A stretch of 64,000 nucleotides of DNA from Methylosarcina fibrata AML-C10 (GCF_000372865.1 NZ_KB889965.1:4671786-4735785); one strand, 5' to 3'. Shown: positions 34,963 through 44,134, counted from the first letter of the stretch. The notes: generated from the letters alone by a model not told the origin. Numbers and translations are program-made.

Positions 34963-36684
34963 ATGCCGGACCGAGAGCTTTCCATCAACCGCCTGAGCAT
35001 TGCCCTGGCCCGTTTTTTGAGCGGCCGGTCGAAGCTCGCGGCTGCCGACAAACCGGCGTTCGAAAGGCTGGTGCAAACCGTGTCGGAAGAACTCAACAAC
35101 GGCCACAATTGCATGCTCGTCAGCGATGAAGACAAGGCACTGTTAATGGCGTCGGGACTGGCGGCCATCGCCGACGGACAGAACACAGCCTTGCCGCTGG
35201 TCGTAGATCGAAACCGATTGTATTTATACCGCTACTGGTTTTATGAGAACCGGCTGGCGGAAAGAATCCGAAACATGCTTGGCGAAAGTCGTCCGGTCAA
35301 CGGGTTGAACGATCTTCTGGACATTTATTTCGGCAGACAAAATGAGCAGATCGACTGGCAGCGTGAAGCGGCCAGAACCGCCGTCAGCCGTTCCTTCACC
35401 ATCATCACCGGCGGACCCGGAACAGGCAAAACCACGACCGTAGTCAAGATTCTCGCTTTGTTGCAGACCGTGGCCGCTCATCCTCTGCAGATCGCCCTTG
35501 CAGGACCGACCGGAAAAGCGGCGATGCGTCTGAAAGAGTCGATTTCCTTTTACAAGTCCAGATTGCCGTGTTCTGAGGAGATCAAACAACGCATTCCGGA
35601 ATCCGTCACTACCTTGCATCGTTTGCTCGGAGCCAAGCCGCTGTCTCCCTATTTTCGCTACCATGCCGAGCATCCGCTCGTATACGACGTGATTGTGGTG
35701 GACGAAGCCTCGATGATCGATCTGGCCTTGATGAGCAAATTGCTCGATGCCTTGAAGCCGTCGGCCCGGTTGATATTGCTGGGAGACAAGGACCAGTTGG
35801 CCTCGGTCGAATCGGGTGCCGTTCTGGCGGATTTGACTCAGGCCTTGCCCGAACATACGGTGGAGCTTAAATTAACGCACCGGTTCGATGAAAACATAAA
35901 AAAGCTGGCCTCGCTGGTCAACCTCCAACTCGATGAGGAAGCCTGGCGCCTGGTGCAAGCAGGAAACGAGGCGGTTTCCCTTCTGGCGGGAGATCCCGTG
36001 AAATACATTGCCGACCGGCAATCGGATTATTTACGCTTGATTGCGGCAGGCGCTCCATTCGAAGAAGTCAGCCAGGCCCGCGCCCGTTTTCAGGTGCTGT
36101 GCGCGAACAGGGAAGGCAGGCTCGGCGTGACCGACGTCAATGATCGGGTGGAACAGTTATTGTCCCGGAAAAGGTCGATCCGTTTAACCGGCTCCTGGTA
36201 TTCGGGCCGTCCGGTCATCATTACGCAGAACAATCCGGCGCTGCACCTTTATAACGGCGATACCGGAATCTGCATGGCCGACAAGGACCAGGGCGGGAAG
36301 CTGATGGTATTCTTTCAGAGCGCCGACGGCGCCGTCAGAAAGTATTTGCCGAGCCGTATTACTCACTGTCAGACCGTGTTTGCGATGACCATTCACAAAA
36401 GCCAGGGATCGGAGTTCGAAGAAGTCCTGATCGTGCTTCCCGCGGAAATCAATCCGGTGTTGACCAAGGAACTGGTTTATACGGCCATTACCCGGGCTAA
36501 AAAAACGGTTAAAGTGTTGAGCGGCGAGAGCGTTTTCAGAACGGCGGTAAAGCAAAGAGTGAACAGGATAACGGGCCTGATCGATGCGTTATCGGCGGGT
36601 GACCGGCATCACGGCGGGACTGCGCTCTCCGGTTCCAGCGGACGGGAAACCAGCACAAAGCCGCGCGTCTTTCCCGAAGCTTGA
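34963..36684 (+). CDS. recD: Exodeoxyribonuclease V alpha subunit RecD
   Basis: The 5'-3' helicase subunit of RecBCD. Walker A reads ITGGPGTGKTTTVVKI (about residues 147-162), Walker B VIVVDEASMIDLALM, and later motifs ILLGDKDQLASVESG and FAMTIHKSQGSEFEEV are all intact. The 573 aa fall within the normal range (about 600). It is tightly coupled to recB. Its last 76 bases overlap, on the opposite strand, the end of the phytochelatin-synthase-family gene. Confidence 0.94.
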   Translation: MPDRELSINRLSIALARFLSGRSKLAAADKPAFERLVQTVSEELNNGHNCMLVSDEDKALLMASGLAAIADGQNTALPLVVDRNRLYLYRYWFYENRLAERIRNMLGESRPVNGLNDLLDIYFGRQNEQIDWQREAARTAVSRSFTIITGGPGTGKTTTVVKILALLQTVAAHPLQIALAGPTGKAAMRLKESISFYKSRLPCSEEIKQRIPESVTTLHRLLGAKPLSPYFRYHAEHPLVYDVIVVDEASMIDLALMSKLLDALKPSARLILLGDKDQLASVESGAVLADLTQALPEHTVELKLTHRFDENIKKLASLVNLQLDEEAWRLVQAGNEAVSLLAGDPVKYIADRQSDYLRLIAAGAPFEEVSQARARFQVLCANREGRLGVTDVNDRVEQLLSRKRSIRLTGSWYSGRPVIITQNNPALHLYNGDTGICMADKDQGGKLMVFFQSADGAVRKYLPSRITHCQTVFAMTIHKSQGSEFEEVLIVLPAEINPVLTKELVYTAITRAKKTVKVLSGESVFRTAVKQRVNRITGLIDALSAGDRHHGGTALSGSSGRETSTKPRVFPEA

Positions 36685-37406
36685 TCGACGGTGTTCATGG
36701 CCCGCCAGAGCTGCTCGGTCGTGACCCAGGCCGGCGGGTATTTATAGCGGGACACGTCCAGAATCAAAAACCGGTCGGTGCCTTCATGATAGGCGGCCAG
36801 AGGAGAAATGTGGCCGCCGGTTTCCTGGCCGATGGCCTTGCGCAGATAATTGACCAGCACGAAGTTTCCGGGCTGCTTTAAATTGTCCACCGCCAGCTTG
36901 CGGAATTGTTCCGGGCCGCTGTCGCCGCTGAAAATGATTTTTGCCCGGAGAGAATAGCTGGCCAACAACTTGCCCAGTTCCGCCAACGTCATGCCCTGCC
37001 GCTCGACAAGTTTGGTGCTGACGATGCGCTCGGTTTTTTCATTGAATAGATTGTTTTGGGTGAACAGAGTGTAGCGGCCGTGCGTGGCCGATTTCGGCGC
37101 GGGAATTTCCAGGGCGTTCAACACCATCGCCATACTGGCCACGCCGCAATAGGCAAGATTTTGCTGGGTTTCGAAATGAATGCTCAACGGAATGTAATCG
37201 GTTCGGGCGCGGCTGTCGAACAAGAGCCGCTCGCCTTCGGCCGAATTCAGGGCAATCCACGGCTGAATATTGCCCGAGGCTAAAGAATGAGAAGAGGGCG
37301 ATTCAGCCGGATTCGTCGCCGGGCTCGACGAACAGGCGCCAAGAAGCAGAATGGCATGAAACAGGGCCGCCAATTTCCGATACCGATAAAGCATGCGCAC
37401 GCTCAC
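36609..37406 (-). CDS. Phytochelatin synthase-family lipoprotein
   Basis: A 265-aa papain-fold protein. The lipobox LLGAC places the modified cysteine at residue 25, so it is probably anchored to a membrane facing the periplasm. The catalytic triad of the family is visible: Cys87 in LAYCGVASMAMVLNAL, His199 in ETGGHISPLAAYH and Asp217 in FLILDVSRYKYPPAWV. Bacterial members usually lack the metal-sensing C-terminal domain and hydrolyse glutathione to gamma-Glu-Cys, with little phytochelatin synthesis. Substrate in this organism is unknown. Its 3' end overlaps recD by 76 bases in antisense. Confidence 0.85.
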   Translation of the reverse strand: MSVRMLYRYRKLAALFHAILLLGACSSSPATNPAESPSSHSLASGNIQPWIALNSAEGERLLFDSRARTDYIPLSIHFETQQNLAYCGVASMAMVLNALEIPAPKSATHGRYTLFTQNNLFNEKTERIVSTKLVERQGMTLAELGKLLASYSLRAKIIFSGDSGPEQFRKLAVDNLKQPGNFVLVNYLRKAIGQETGGHISPLAAYHEGTDRFLILDVSRYKYPPAWVTTEQLWRAMNTVDQASGKTRGFVLVSRPLEPESAVPP

Positions 37407-37526
37407 TCGTTAAAAAAGCAAAAGGGCCTGTCGGATTTAAATGATCCTGAGAAAAAGTCGTGTCCGATTATAACCGGTCAAATCACGGAAAAAGCATTCC
37501 GGCTCCGAATTTCCAAAATTCCGGGT

Positions 37527-37919
37527 TTAATAATTTATCAAAAACTCGGTAAATAAAACATCGCGGAAACCGTCACTGTTTTCGTATTTATCCAATATCT
37601 TGCGAATGGCCAACACCGTTTCCTGGCGTAAAGCCTCCCGCTGCTCCGCCGTATGGAGCGACTCGGCAGATCGGCCGCTGAATACCATGATCAATTCGTT
37701 CTTGATGGCCGGCAGGTTTTTCTTCGTTTTCTCTATGGTTTCCTGGCCTTCCATCAATAGCTGCACGTTTACCAGTAAATATTTTCTGGGCTCCGCGAGG
37801 TTGACGGTAAATTTAGGGGTGATTTCCAGATATTCCATATCCGATTCCGGCTTTCCTTCGTTTGCATGAACGAGGAAAGGAATAAACAGAATGCTTAATA
37901 ACAAAACGGCTAAACGCAC
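37527..37919 (-). CDS. FliL-like secreted protein
   Basis: A 130-aa protein of the FliL family. A signal-peptide-like segment covers residues 1-21 (VRLAVLLLSILFIPFLVHA), followed directly by the FliL periplasmic domain (KFTVNLAEPRKYLLVNVQLL, ending RDVLFTEFLINY). The true FliL downstream (42232) shares the pattern of this domain, including the end VKELFFTSFVMQ. I choose GTG 37919, which has GAGGAG six bases upstream; a longer frame to 38063 would run through the flagellin promoter. It is divergent from fliC, so a role at the flagellar motor is likely but unproven. Confidence 0.75.
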   Translation of the reverse strand: MRLAVLLLSILFIPFLVHANEGKPESDMEYLEITPKFTVNLAEPRKYLLVNVQLLMEGQETIEKTKKNLPAIKNELIMVFSGRSAESLHTAEQREALRQETVLAIRKILDKYENSDGFRDVLFTEFLINY

Positions 37920-38033
37920 AGCGGACTCCTCGAAACATTCGTCATTGTTCAACGAAGTATAGGTCATTTTGTTATGACTCAACTCAAGCGCGCGGGCAGG
38001 TCTCGGGGGCAGCAGAATTTCATAAACGGGCGC

Positions 38034-38060
38034 TAAAGTTTTTATTTTGTCCGCCGATAA
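38034..38060 (+). promoter_or_regulatory. Sigma-28 promoter of flagellin
   Basis: TAAA (38034-38037), a 15-base spacer and GCCGATAA (38053-38060) match the FliA consensus exactly. Transcription should start near 38068, about 100 bases before the fliC start codon. Confidence 0.9.
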
Positions 38061-38165
38061 CATGGCAACAGCAGTTGACCAAGTTTCGCTGAATCAAGAC
38101 GGACTGAAGTTGACGGCACTTTTTGCCTGAGGTGATCGGGCTTCAACACTAACCGGAGTATTTTC

Positions 38166-39029
38166 ATGGCTTCAACAATAAACACCAACATACCTTCCTT
38201 GAATGCCCAACGTAACTTGGGCGCTACGCAGATGTCTCTGAATACTTCCATTCAACGGTTGTCGTCAGGCTTACGTATCAATAGCGCCAAGGACGACGCG
38301 GCTGGTTTGGCAATTTCAGAGCGCATGAATGCGCAGATCAAGGGTATGAACGTTGCGATTCGCAACGCGAACGACGGGATCTCTCTGGCGCAAACGGCCG
38401 AAGGCGCGCTGGGCAAGATAGGCGATAATTTGCAACGGATGCGCGAATTGGCCGTTCAGGCGGCAAACGACACCAACAGCACCACCGACCGTACTTCATT
38501 GGATGACGAATACAAGGAGTTGGCTCTGGAAAACGAGCGCATTGTGCAAAGCACCCGATTCAACGGACAAACCTTGTTGGACGGTGTAGGCGGATCGTCA
38601 GGCGCTTTCGTTTTCCAGGTTGGGGCGGGGACCGGCACGGAGAATCAAATCACCATTACTACAACCGATATTGTTGCAGAAATGGACGCCGGCGCCACCG
38701 GCACAACGGTGGGATCTTCCGCTACGCTAGGCTCGGATGGCGATTCTGCCCGTACCGCGATGGATGACATCGATCTCGCGATCGATGCGGTAAACGCTAA
38801 GCGTTCGGTTTATGGCGCTACTCAGAACCGGTTTGATTCAGTTATCGGGAGCCTCCAGATTGCCGCCGAGAACCAGTCTGCATCGCGCAGCCGGATTATG
38901 GATACCGATTTCGCGGTTGAAACCGCCAACATGACGCGGGCGCAAATCCTGCAACAGGCCGGCACGGCGATGCTGGCGCAGGCAAACTCGTTGCCGAACA
39001 GCGTCTTGACTCTGTTAAGAGGCGGATAA
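38166..39029 (+). CDS. fliC: Flagellin
   Basis: Filament subunit exported by the flagellar type III system. The conserved N-terminal D0/D1 region ([18 protein letters not shown], then [18 protein letters not shown]) and the C-terminal D0 ([20 protein letters not shown], ending VLTLLRGG) are intact. At 287 aa it is short; the middle (about residues 150-195), rich in Gly/Thr/Ser, is a reduced surface domain. The start has CCGGAG seven bases upstream. It is driven by the sigma-28 promoter and followed by a strong hairpin before flaG. Confidence 0.97.
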   Translation: MASTINTNIPSLNAQRNLGATQMSLNTSIQRLSSGLRINSAKDDAAGLAISERMNAQIKGMNVAIRNANDGISLAQTAEGALGKIGDNLQRMRELAVQAANDTNSTTDRTSLDDEYKELALENERIVQSTRFNGQTLLDGVGGSSGAFVFQVGAGTGTENQITITTTDIVAEMDAGATGTTVGSSATLGSDGDSARTAMDDIDLAIDAVNAKRSVYGATQNRFDSVIGSLQIAAENQSASRSRIMDTDFAVETANMTRAQILQQAGTAMLAQANSLPNSVLTLLRGG

Positions 39030-39047
39030 TCTCCCGATTGAAACCTG

Positions 39048-39089
39048 GCCTCTTTCTTCCATCGGTCGGCATTGACGGAAGAAAGAGGC
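39048..39089 (+). terminator. Hairpin downstream of fliC
   Basis: GCCTCTTTCTTCC (39048-39060) and GGAAGAAAGAGGC (39077-39089) form a perfect 13-bp stem 18 bases after the flagellin stop codon. It has no T tract, so it may limit read-through partially or protect the abundant fliC mRNA 3' end. Confidence 0.6.
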
Positions 39090-39189
39090 ACAAAGGCAAT
39101 ATATATAGAGATCGAGGCATTCTTTTATCTTACGCATAGAAAAGTGACCAGGCTTCGGCAGAGATCGAAGTTCGGCAAGGAATAACACT

Positions 39190-39555
39190 ATGTCCATTTC
39201 ATCAATCAATACTCATGCGGCGTTAGTCAATAATAGAACTGCAACAACGGTTGATCAGGCAGCTCAGACGCGCTTCGAAAAATCTCCTGCAAAAGCTGTG
39301 AATGCCGATGATCTATCGGAAGGGAAGTCGCCGATTACCGACGTAGCGGATGCGGTAAAGCTGCTCAACGACTTTGTCGAAACACAGTCGCAGGGCATTC
39401 AGTTTTCGCTGGACGACGGCAGCGGCAAAATTGTAGTCAAAATCGTCGACGTCGAAACGAATGCCGTGCTGCGCCAGATTCCCAGCGCCGAAGCGCTTTC
39501 GATTGCGCGGTCTCTGGATAAATTGCAGGGATTGCTGATTCGCGAAAAAGCGTGA
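39190..39555 (+). CDS. flaG: FlaG family flagellar protein
   Basis: A 121-aa protein of the FlaG family, linked to filament length in polar flagella. The conserved core is in the C-terminal half: DVADAVKLLNDFVETQSQGI, then FSLDDGSGKIVVKIVDVET and VLRQIPSAEAL. The N-terminal 50 residues are variable. An AAGGAA site precedes the ATG. It lies between fliC and fliD, its usual place in Pseudomonas and Vibrio. Confidence 0.92.
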   Translation: MSISSINTHAALVNNRTATTVDQAAQTRFEKSPAKAVNADDLSEGKSPITDVADAVKLLNDFVETQSQGIQFSLDDGSGKIVVKIVDVETNAVLRQIPSAEALSIARSLDKLQGLLIREKA

Positions 39556-39593
39556 GCAACGAAGCATAAAACGCAGAACACGGGAGCAGTCAC

Positions 39594-40979
39594 ATGACTA
39601 TTAGCGCAGCAGGCATCGGTTCAGGGCTCGACATCAACGGTCTTGTTTCTCAATTAATGATGGCCGAGAGCAAGCCCCTGGACTTACTCAAGGCCCAGGA
39701 AAAGCAATTCAACACCAAACTTTCCGCCTACGGTACCCTTAAAAGCGCGATATCGACCTTTCAAACGGCCATGAGAACTCTAACCGGCAGTAACGGTTTG
39801 AGCGCCCAGACGGTTACCAGCAGTAACGCCGGAGTATTGAGTGCGACCGCAAACGGCACCGCGGCGGCGGGCTTTTTTACGATCGAAGTTACGCAATTGG
39901 CGCAACGGCAAAAGTTGACTTCGGCCGGAGTGGCCGATGCGACCGCTTCCCTGGGCAGCGGTTCGCTCAACATCAAAGTGGGGGCCAATGCGGAGGTCGT
40001 TGTGACTCCGACGGATTATTCTCTTCAGGGCATCCGCGACGCCATCAACGAAAGCGATGCCGGAATAACTGCAACCATTATTAACGACGGTACGGCCAAC
40101 GGCAATCATCTGGTCATTACTTCCAAAGATTCGGGAGCTGCCAATACCGTTAAAATCACCGCTACCGATGCCAGTCTCTCTCAATTCGATTACGATCCGG
40201 CGTCGCCAGTCCTTTACGACGCCAACACGCCGCCTGCCGGAATGAGTCAATTGCAGGCAGCGCAGGATGCCAACCTGACCGTGGACGGCATTCCCATAAC
40301 GAAACCGTCCAATACGATCACCGATGCGATTCAGGGCGTGAGTCTCAATCTGACTCAGGTCAGCGGCGGTACTCCGGTGACCATCACGGTGGGGCAAGAT
40401 ACGGAGACGGTAAAGACTTCGATCGACAATTTCGTCAAGGCCTTTAACGATTTAAAACAAACGATCAGCAACATGACCGCCTACGATCCGACGACCAAAA
40501 CGGGCGGGCCATTGGTCGGAGATGCGGGAGCACGCTCGGTTCTTAATCAGATTCGCGGCGTACTTACCGGATCGGTCGCCGACGCCGGCAGCCTGAGCCT
40601 GCTTTCCGACATCGGCGTGTCTTTTCAGAAAGACGGCACTCTGTCCCTCGACAACAGTAAATTGCAGAAAGCGATTGACGGAAATTTTCCGGATGTGGCC
40701 AAACTATTCACCTCCACGAATGGGTTTGCCACCCAACTCAATTCGCTGACCGGCGACATGCTGGCGACCGACGGATTGATCACATCCCGTACCGACGGGC
40801 TGAATAACAGCATTCAGAATCTCAAGAAACGGGAGGACAACATGCAGGCCCGTCTTGATTCAATAGAAGAACGCTACCGCGCGCAATTCATCGCGCTCGA
40901 TCAAGCGCTTAGCAGTATGCAAAACACGAGCGCTTACTTGACCCAGCAACTTTCGGCTTTGGCCAAGCTTTCTGAATAA
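39594..40979 (+). CDS. fliD: Flagellar hook-associated protein 2 (filament cap)
   Basis: Forms the pentameric cap that guides flagellin assembly. The N-terminal domain is typical (SAAGIGSGLDINGLVSQLM), as is the FliD_C part (VGDAGARSVLNQIRGVL, LSLLSDIGVSFQKDGTLSLD). The C-terminal coiled coil (NSIQNLKKREDNMQARLDSI, ending QNTSAYLTQQLSAL) is a family hallmark. The 461 aa are normal. Good ribosome binding site GGGAG; fliS follows 24 bases later. Confidence 0.96.
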   Translation: MTISAAGIGSGLDINGLVSQLMMAESKPLDLLKAQEKQFNTKLSAYGTLKSAISTFQTAMRTLTGSNGLSAQTVTSSNAGVLSATANGTAAAGFFTIEVTQLAQRQKLTSAGVADATASLGSGSLNIKVGANAEVVVTPTDYSLQGIRDAINESDAGITATIINDGTANGNHLVITSKDSGAANTVKITATDASLSQFDYDPASPVLYDANTPPAGMSQLQAAQDANLTVDGIPITKPSNTITDAIQGVSLNLTQVSGGTPVTITVGQDTETVKTSIDNFVKAFNDLKQTISNMTAYDPTTKTGGPLVGDAGARSVLNQIRGVLTGSVADAGSLSLLSDIGVSFQKDGTLSLDNSKLQKAIDGNFPDVAKLFTSTNGFATQLNSLTGDMLATDGLITSRTDGLNNSIQNLKKREDNMQARLDSIEERYRAQFIALDQALSSMQNTSAYLTQQLSALAKLSE

Positions 40980-41003
40980 TAAATGAATTTATAAGGAAGA
41001 TTT

Positions 41004-41444
41004 ATGAATAAAACAGCACAACGCAGAGCCAACACGTATAAGTCAGTAGGGATCGAAACCGGCGTGCTGACAGCCAGTCCTCATCAACTGATCGCCATGC
41101 TATTCGACGGAGCCTTACAGGCAGTCGCCGCGGCTTCTTTACAAATGAAGGCGGGCAATATTTCCGGCAAGGGAGAATCCATTTCCAGAGCCATCAATAT
41201 TATCGACAGCGGTCTTCGTGCCAGCCTGGACAAAAAACTCGGCGGCGAAATTGCCGAGAATCTCGATGCTCTTTATGACTATCTGTGCCGCCGGCTTCTG
41301 CTCGCCAACATGAAAAACAATCCGGAGATGCTGGAAGAAGCGCATAGACTGCTATCGGGCTTGAAAAGCGGTTGGGATCATATCGGGACTCTTCAGGCGG
41401 CAGTCAAGGAAACCTCCGCGGCCGTTATAAATTTTAAGGTATGA
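41004..41444 (+). CDS. fliS: Flagellar export chaperone FliS
   Basis: Binds newly made flagellin and prevents its cytoplasmic polymerisation. Family signatures are the N-terminal YKSVGIETGVLTASPHQLI and MLFDGALQAV, followed by ISRAINIIDSGLRASLD and LYDYLCRRLLLAN. The 146 aa are normal. AAGGAAGA lies just before the ATG. It belongs to the fliD-fliS-fliT series. Confidence 0.96.
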   Translation: MNKTAQRRANTYKSVGIETGVLTASPHQLIAMLFDGALQAVAAASLQMKAGNISGKGESISRAINIIDSGLRASLDKKLGGEIAENLDALYDYLCRRLLLANMKNNPEMLEEAHRLLSGLKSGWDHIGTLQAAVKETSAAVINFKV

Positions 41445-41453
41445 AGCGATTTT

Positions 41454-41780
41454 ATGGATGCAACCGGCCCATTCGAATTGTATCGTCGGCTTGCCGATAC
41501 CGTTTCCAGGCAAAGAGCCGCAGCCCTCGACGGTGACTGGGTTGCTCTGGCGGCGTTGGAGTCCGAGTGTGGGCGGATAATCGACGCCCTTAAAAAAAAT
41601 GATCCGGGCGCAGACTTAACGGTCCCGGAACAGAAAGAGTTGCAGATCATTTTGCGTAAGATGGTCGAAGATCAGCAGGAAATCCGGAAAATTGCCGAAG
41701 AAGGGCGCAGCCAGCTTGCTGCCCAGATCAAAAGTATCAAAACCGAACAAAAACTGATGCAGACGTATGGTCTGTTTTAA
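41454..41780 (+). CDS. fliT: FliT-like flagellar chaperone
   Basis: A 108-aa helical protein directly after fliS. It has the general FliT pattern: an N-terminal helical pair (YRRLADTVSRQRAAALDGDW, ALESECGRIIDAL) and a C-terminal helix (IKTEQKLMQTYGLF). FliT proteins bind the FliD cap protein before export and may act on regulators. Sequence conservation in this family is low, so the call rests on size, helicity and place. Confidence 0.8.
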   Translation: MDATGPFELYRRLADTVSRQRAAALDGDWVALAALESECGRIIDALKKNDPGADLTVPEQKELQIILRKMVEDQQEIRKIAEEGRSQLAAQIKSIKTEQKLMQTYGLF

Positions 41781-42231
41781 TCCCGAAAGGTTTCGTTGCG
41801 CGGTTGTACATTGATCGTCCACCGTGGAGGATTGATCCGGCCGGACGATCGCCGACAGGAAAAAAGCGCGAAAACGGATTATTTCAGCCTTCTTCAAGGA
41901 AAGATAACTGTCGTGCTTTTCTCGGTGCGACCCTTGTCCTCCTGCCTCGTTTTTCAAGCTTGTCCCAGTCAATATAAAGCACAGCTTTGACGTCGCTGTT
42001 CTCCAAGTCAATTAAAAACTTTAAGAACTCTGAAAACGAAGCGGTGCTTCCAACATTTTGCCCGGTTTTATAACCCGGCAGATTGCTTCTGCTTCGCAAA
42101 AACACTTGATGAAAACACTCCGTCCTCGCCTAGCCTTTCTTATGTCAGTGTCTATAATTAACTGGAACGTTTTATCAATAATATTAGAAACTGATAATAG
42201 TCCTTTGATTACTTAAGACAAAAAAATCATT
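41781..42231. other. Intergenic region between fliT and fliL
   Basis: 451 bases break the flagellar series. I see no certain gene. A reverse frame at 41884-42105 (73 codons, GTG start, weak ribosome binding site) has no family I recognise. A TCCACCGTGGA repeat (about 41818-41828) and a TATAAT on the + strand near 42152 without a good -35 box are present. In Pseudomonas this interval would hold fleQ/fleSR and other flagellar genes. Confidence 0.45.
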
Positions 42232-42726
42232 ATGGCAGAACTTGATGAAAAGGCCGGAAAAGACAAAAAGTCGGGAAAAAAGTGGTTTATCATTGCCGCC
42301 GTCGTGATTTTGCTGGCGGGAGGCGCAGGAGCCGCTTTTTATTTTTTGAAACACGATTCAGCCAAAGCTGAAAAGGTAGCGCATTCGGAAGAAGAGGAAG
42401 CCGCTCCGGAAGAGCTCTATTACGAGATGAATAAACCTCTCACGGTCAATTTCCCCGACAATTCTTCGATTCAGCTTGCTCAAATTTCGGTTTCTCTGCT
42501 GGTGGCCGGTGAAGAATCCGTGGAAGCGGTAAAAAAACACGAACCGATGATACGCAACAATTTATTAATGATGCTGGCTGCCCAGAACGCGGATAATTTA
42601 ATCACTCGGGAAGAAAAAGAAAAACTCCGTGCGGCCATGTTGCAGGAAGTGACGACAGTTTTGAAGAAAATGACAGGGAAAAGTCAGGTTAAAGAATTAT
42701 TTTTTACTTCATTTGTAATGCAATAA
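42232..42726 (+). CDS. fliL: Flagellar basal body-associated protein FliL
   Basis: Inner-membrane protein around the stator and MS ring. A short cytoplasmic Lys/Asp-rich start is followed by one membrane segment (WFIIAAVVILLAGGAGAAFYF, about residues 17-37), an acidic linker (HSEEEEAAPEE) and the periplasmic FliL domain (NKPLTVNFPDNSSIQLAQIS). The 164 aa are normal. fliM starts three bases after its stop codon. Confidence 0.94.
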   Translation: MAELDEKAGKDKKSGKKWFIIAAVVILLAGGAGAAFYFLKHDSAKAEKVAHSEEEEAAPEELYYEMNKPLTVNFPDNSSIQLAQISVSLLVAGEESVEAVKKHEPMIRNNLLMMLAAQNADNLITREEKEKLRAAMLQEVTTVLKKMTGKSQVKELFFTSFVMQ

Positions 42727-42729
42727 CGT

Positions 42730-43728
42730 ATGAGCGCGGCAGATTTGCTCTCACAGGAAGAAATTGAAGCGCTTCTTAACAGTGTCGATGATGGAGATTT
42801 TGAGCCTGCGGCCGAAACCGTAGACGATACGTTTCCTGAGCAGGACGGCGTTAAAAATTATGACTTCAGCAACCAGGAAAGAGTCATTCTGCGCCGACAT
42901 ATTCGAACGCTGGAAATGATCAACGACCGGTTCTCCAATTCATTCCGTGCTTCGCTCTTTAAATTACTGCATCGTTCCCCGGAAATTTACGTATCGGGCA
43001 TTCAGATTCAAAAATTCTCGGACTATATGGATCGGCTGCGCGCTCCGACCAATTTGAATATCGTCCGGATTTCTCCGCTGCGAGGTCGGGCGTTGATCGT
43101 CATGGACCCTCTTTTTGTATTTACCGTGGTGGATAACTTCTTCGGAGGCAATGGGCAGTTTGAGGCCAATCCGCAAGGCCGGGAGTTTACCAAGACCGAA
43201 ATGCGGGTGATCCGAAAGATCCTCGACATGATCTTTAAAGGGCTGGAAAATGCCTGGGAACCGGTCATGGAAATCCGTTTTGAATACTTGAGCTCGGAGA
43301 CCAACCCGAATTATGCCGCCATCATCGGCGTCGAGGATTATGTGATGATCTCGACGGTCAATATCGTACTGGAAGGCGGCGGAGGCGACATCAACATTCT
43401 AATGCCTTATGCAATGGTAGAGCCGATCAAAGGTTTACTGGACAGTTTCGACAACGACAACACGGAATCGGACGTGCAGTGGAGAACGGCGTTGCGCAAC
43501 GAAGTCATGGAGGCCAAATTGAACTTGAATACTTTTCTGGTGGAAAAAAGCCTCTCCATCAGCGAAGTTCTACGCTTGAAAAAAGGCGACATCATCCCTT
43601 TCGACATGCCGAAGACTTTGTCGCTCAAGGCGGAAGGCGTTTCCGTGTTTACCGGAAGGCCTTGCACTTCGGAAGGTTATTATGCCGTGCAAATCATTGA
43701 CAAGATCCCGAGAGCCGAATCAACCTGA
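42730..43728 (+). CDS. fliM: Flagellar motor switch protein FliM
   Basis: C-ring protein that receives the CheY-P signal. The N-terminal CheY-binding motif LLSQEEIEALL is intact (about residues 5-15). The middle domain has the GGXG motif in NFFGGNGQF, and the C-terminal SpoA domain binds FliN (RLKKGDIIPFDMP). The 332 aa are normal. It belongs to the fliLMNOPQR operon. Confidence 0.97.
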   Translation: MSAADLLSQEEIEALLNSVDDGDFEPAAETVDDTFPEQDGVKNYDFSNQERVILRRHIRTLEMINDRFSNSFRASLFKLLHRSPEIYVSGIQIQKFSDYMDRLRAPTNLNIVRISPLRGRALIVMDPLFVFTVVDNFFGGNGQFEANPQGREFTKTEMRVIRKILDMIFKGLENAWEPVMEIRFEYLSSETNPNYAAIIGVEDYVMISTVNIVLEGGGGDINILMPYAMVEPIKGLLDSFDNDNTESDVQWRTALRNEVMEAKLNLNTFLVEKSLSISEVLRLKKGDIIPFDMPKTLSLKAEGVSVFTGRPCTSEGYYAVQIIDKIPRAEST

Positions 43729-43759
43729 AGGTTTTCGGTCGACAATTACTTGATAATTT

Positions 43760-44134
43760 GTGAAAAAAATGAGTAAAGAAGCCGTTGAAACCGATGATTT
43801 AACAACGTCCGCTTTTGAGGAAATAAGTCATGGCCCGATTGAAGGCCAGAAAACATCCGGAGCTTCTTCGGACGAGCTCAATCTTGACGTTATCCTGGAT
43901 GTTCCGGTGACCCTTTCCATGGAGTTTGGCCGGACTCAAATCAGCATCAGAAATCTTTTGAAGTTAAATCAAGGTTCTGTAGTTGAGCTTGACCGCCTGG
44001 CGGGCGAACCGCTGGATATTTTGGTGAACGGCACTCTGGTTGCTCACGGCGAGGTGGTGGTAGTCAATGACAAATTCGGTATCCGGGTGACGGACATCGT
44101 CAGTTTATCGGAACGAGTCAGAAGATTAGCCTGA
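43760..44134 (+). CDS. fliN: Flagellar motor switch protein FliN
   Basis: C-ring and export-docking protein with one C-terminal SpoA domain (about residues 45-124): LDVILDVPVTLSMEFGRTQI, then VVELDRLAGEPLDILVNGTL and FGIRVTDIVS. The N-terminal 40 residues are variable. The frame opens at GTG 43760; ATG at 43769 (MSKEAVETDD) is an equally good start, and neither has a clear ribosome binding site. Confidence 0.95.
   Translation: MKKMSKEAVETDDLTTSAFEEISHGPIEGQKTSGASSDELNLDVILDVPVTLSMEFGRTQISIRNLLKLNQGSVVELDRLAGEPLDILVNGTLVAHGEVVVVNDKFGIRVTDIVSLSERVRRLA

Noticed and set aside
41884-42105. 73-codon reverse frame between fliT and fliL
   Set aside because: GTG start with a poorly placed ribosome binding site and no recognisable domain. 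It may be a gene remnant but I cannot support it.
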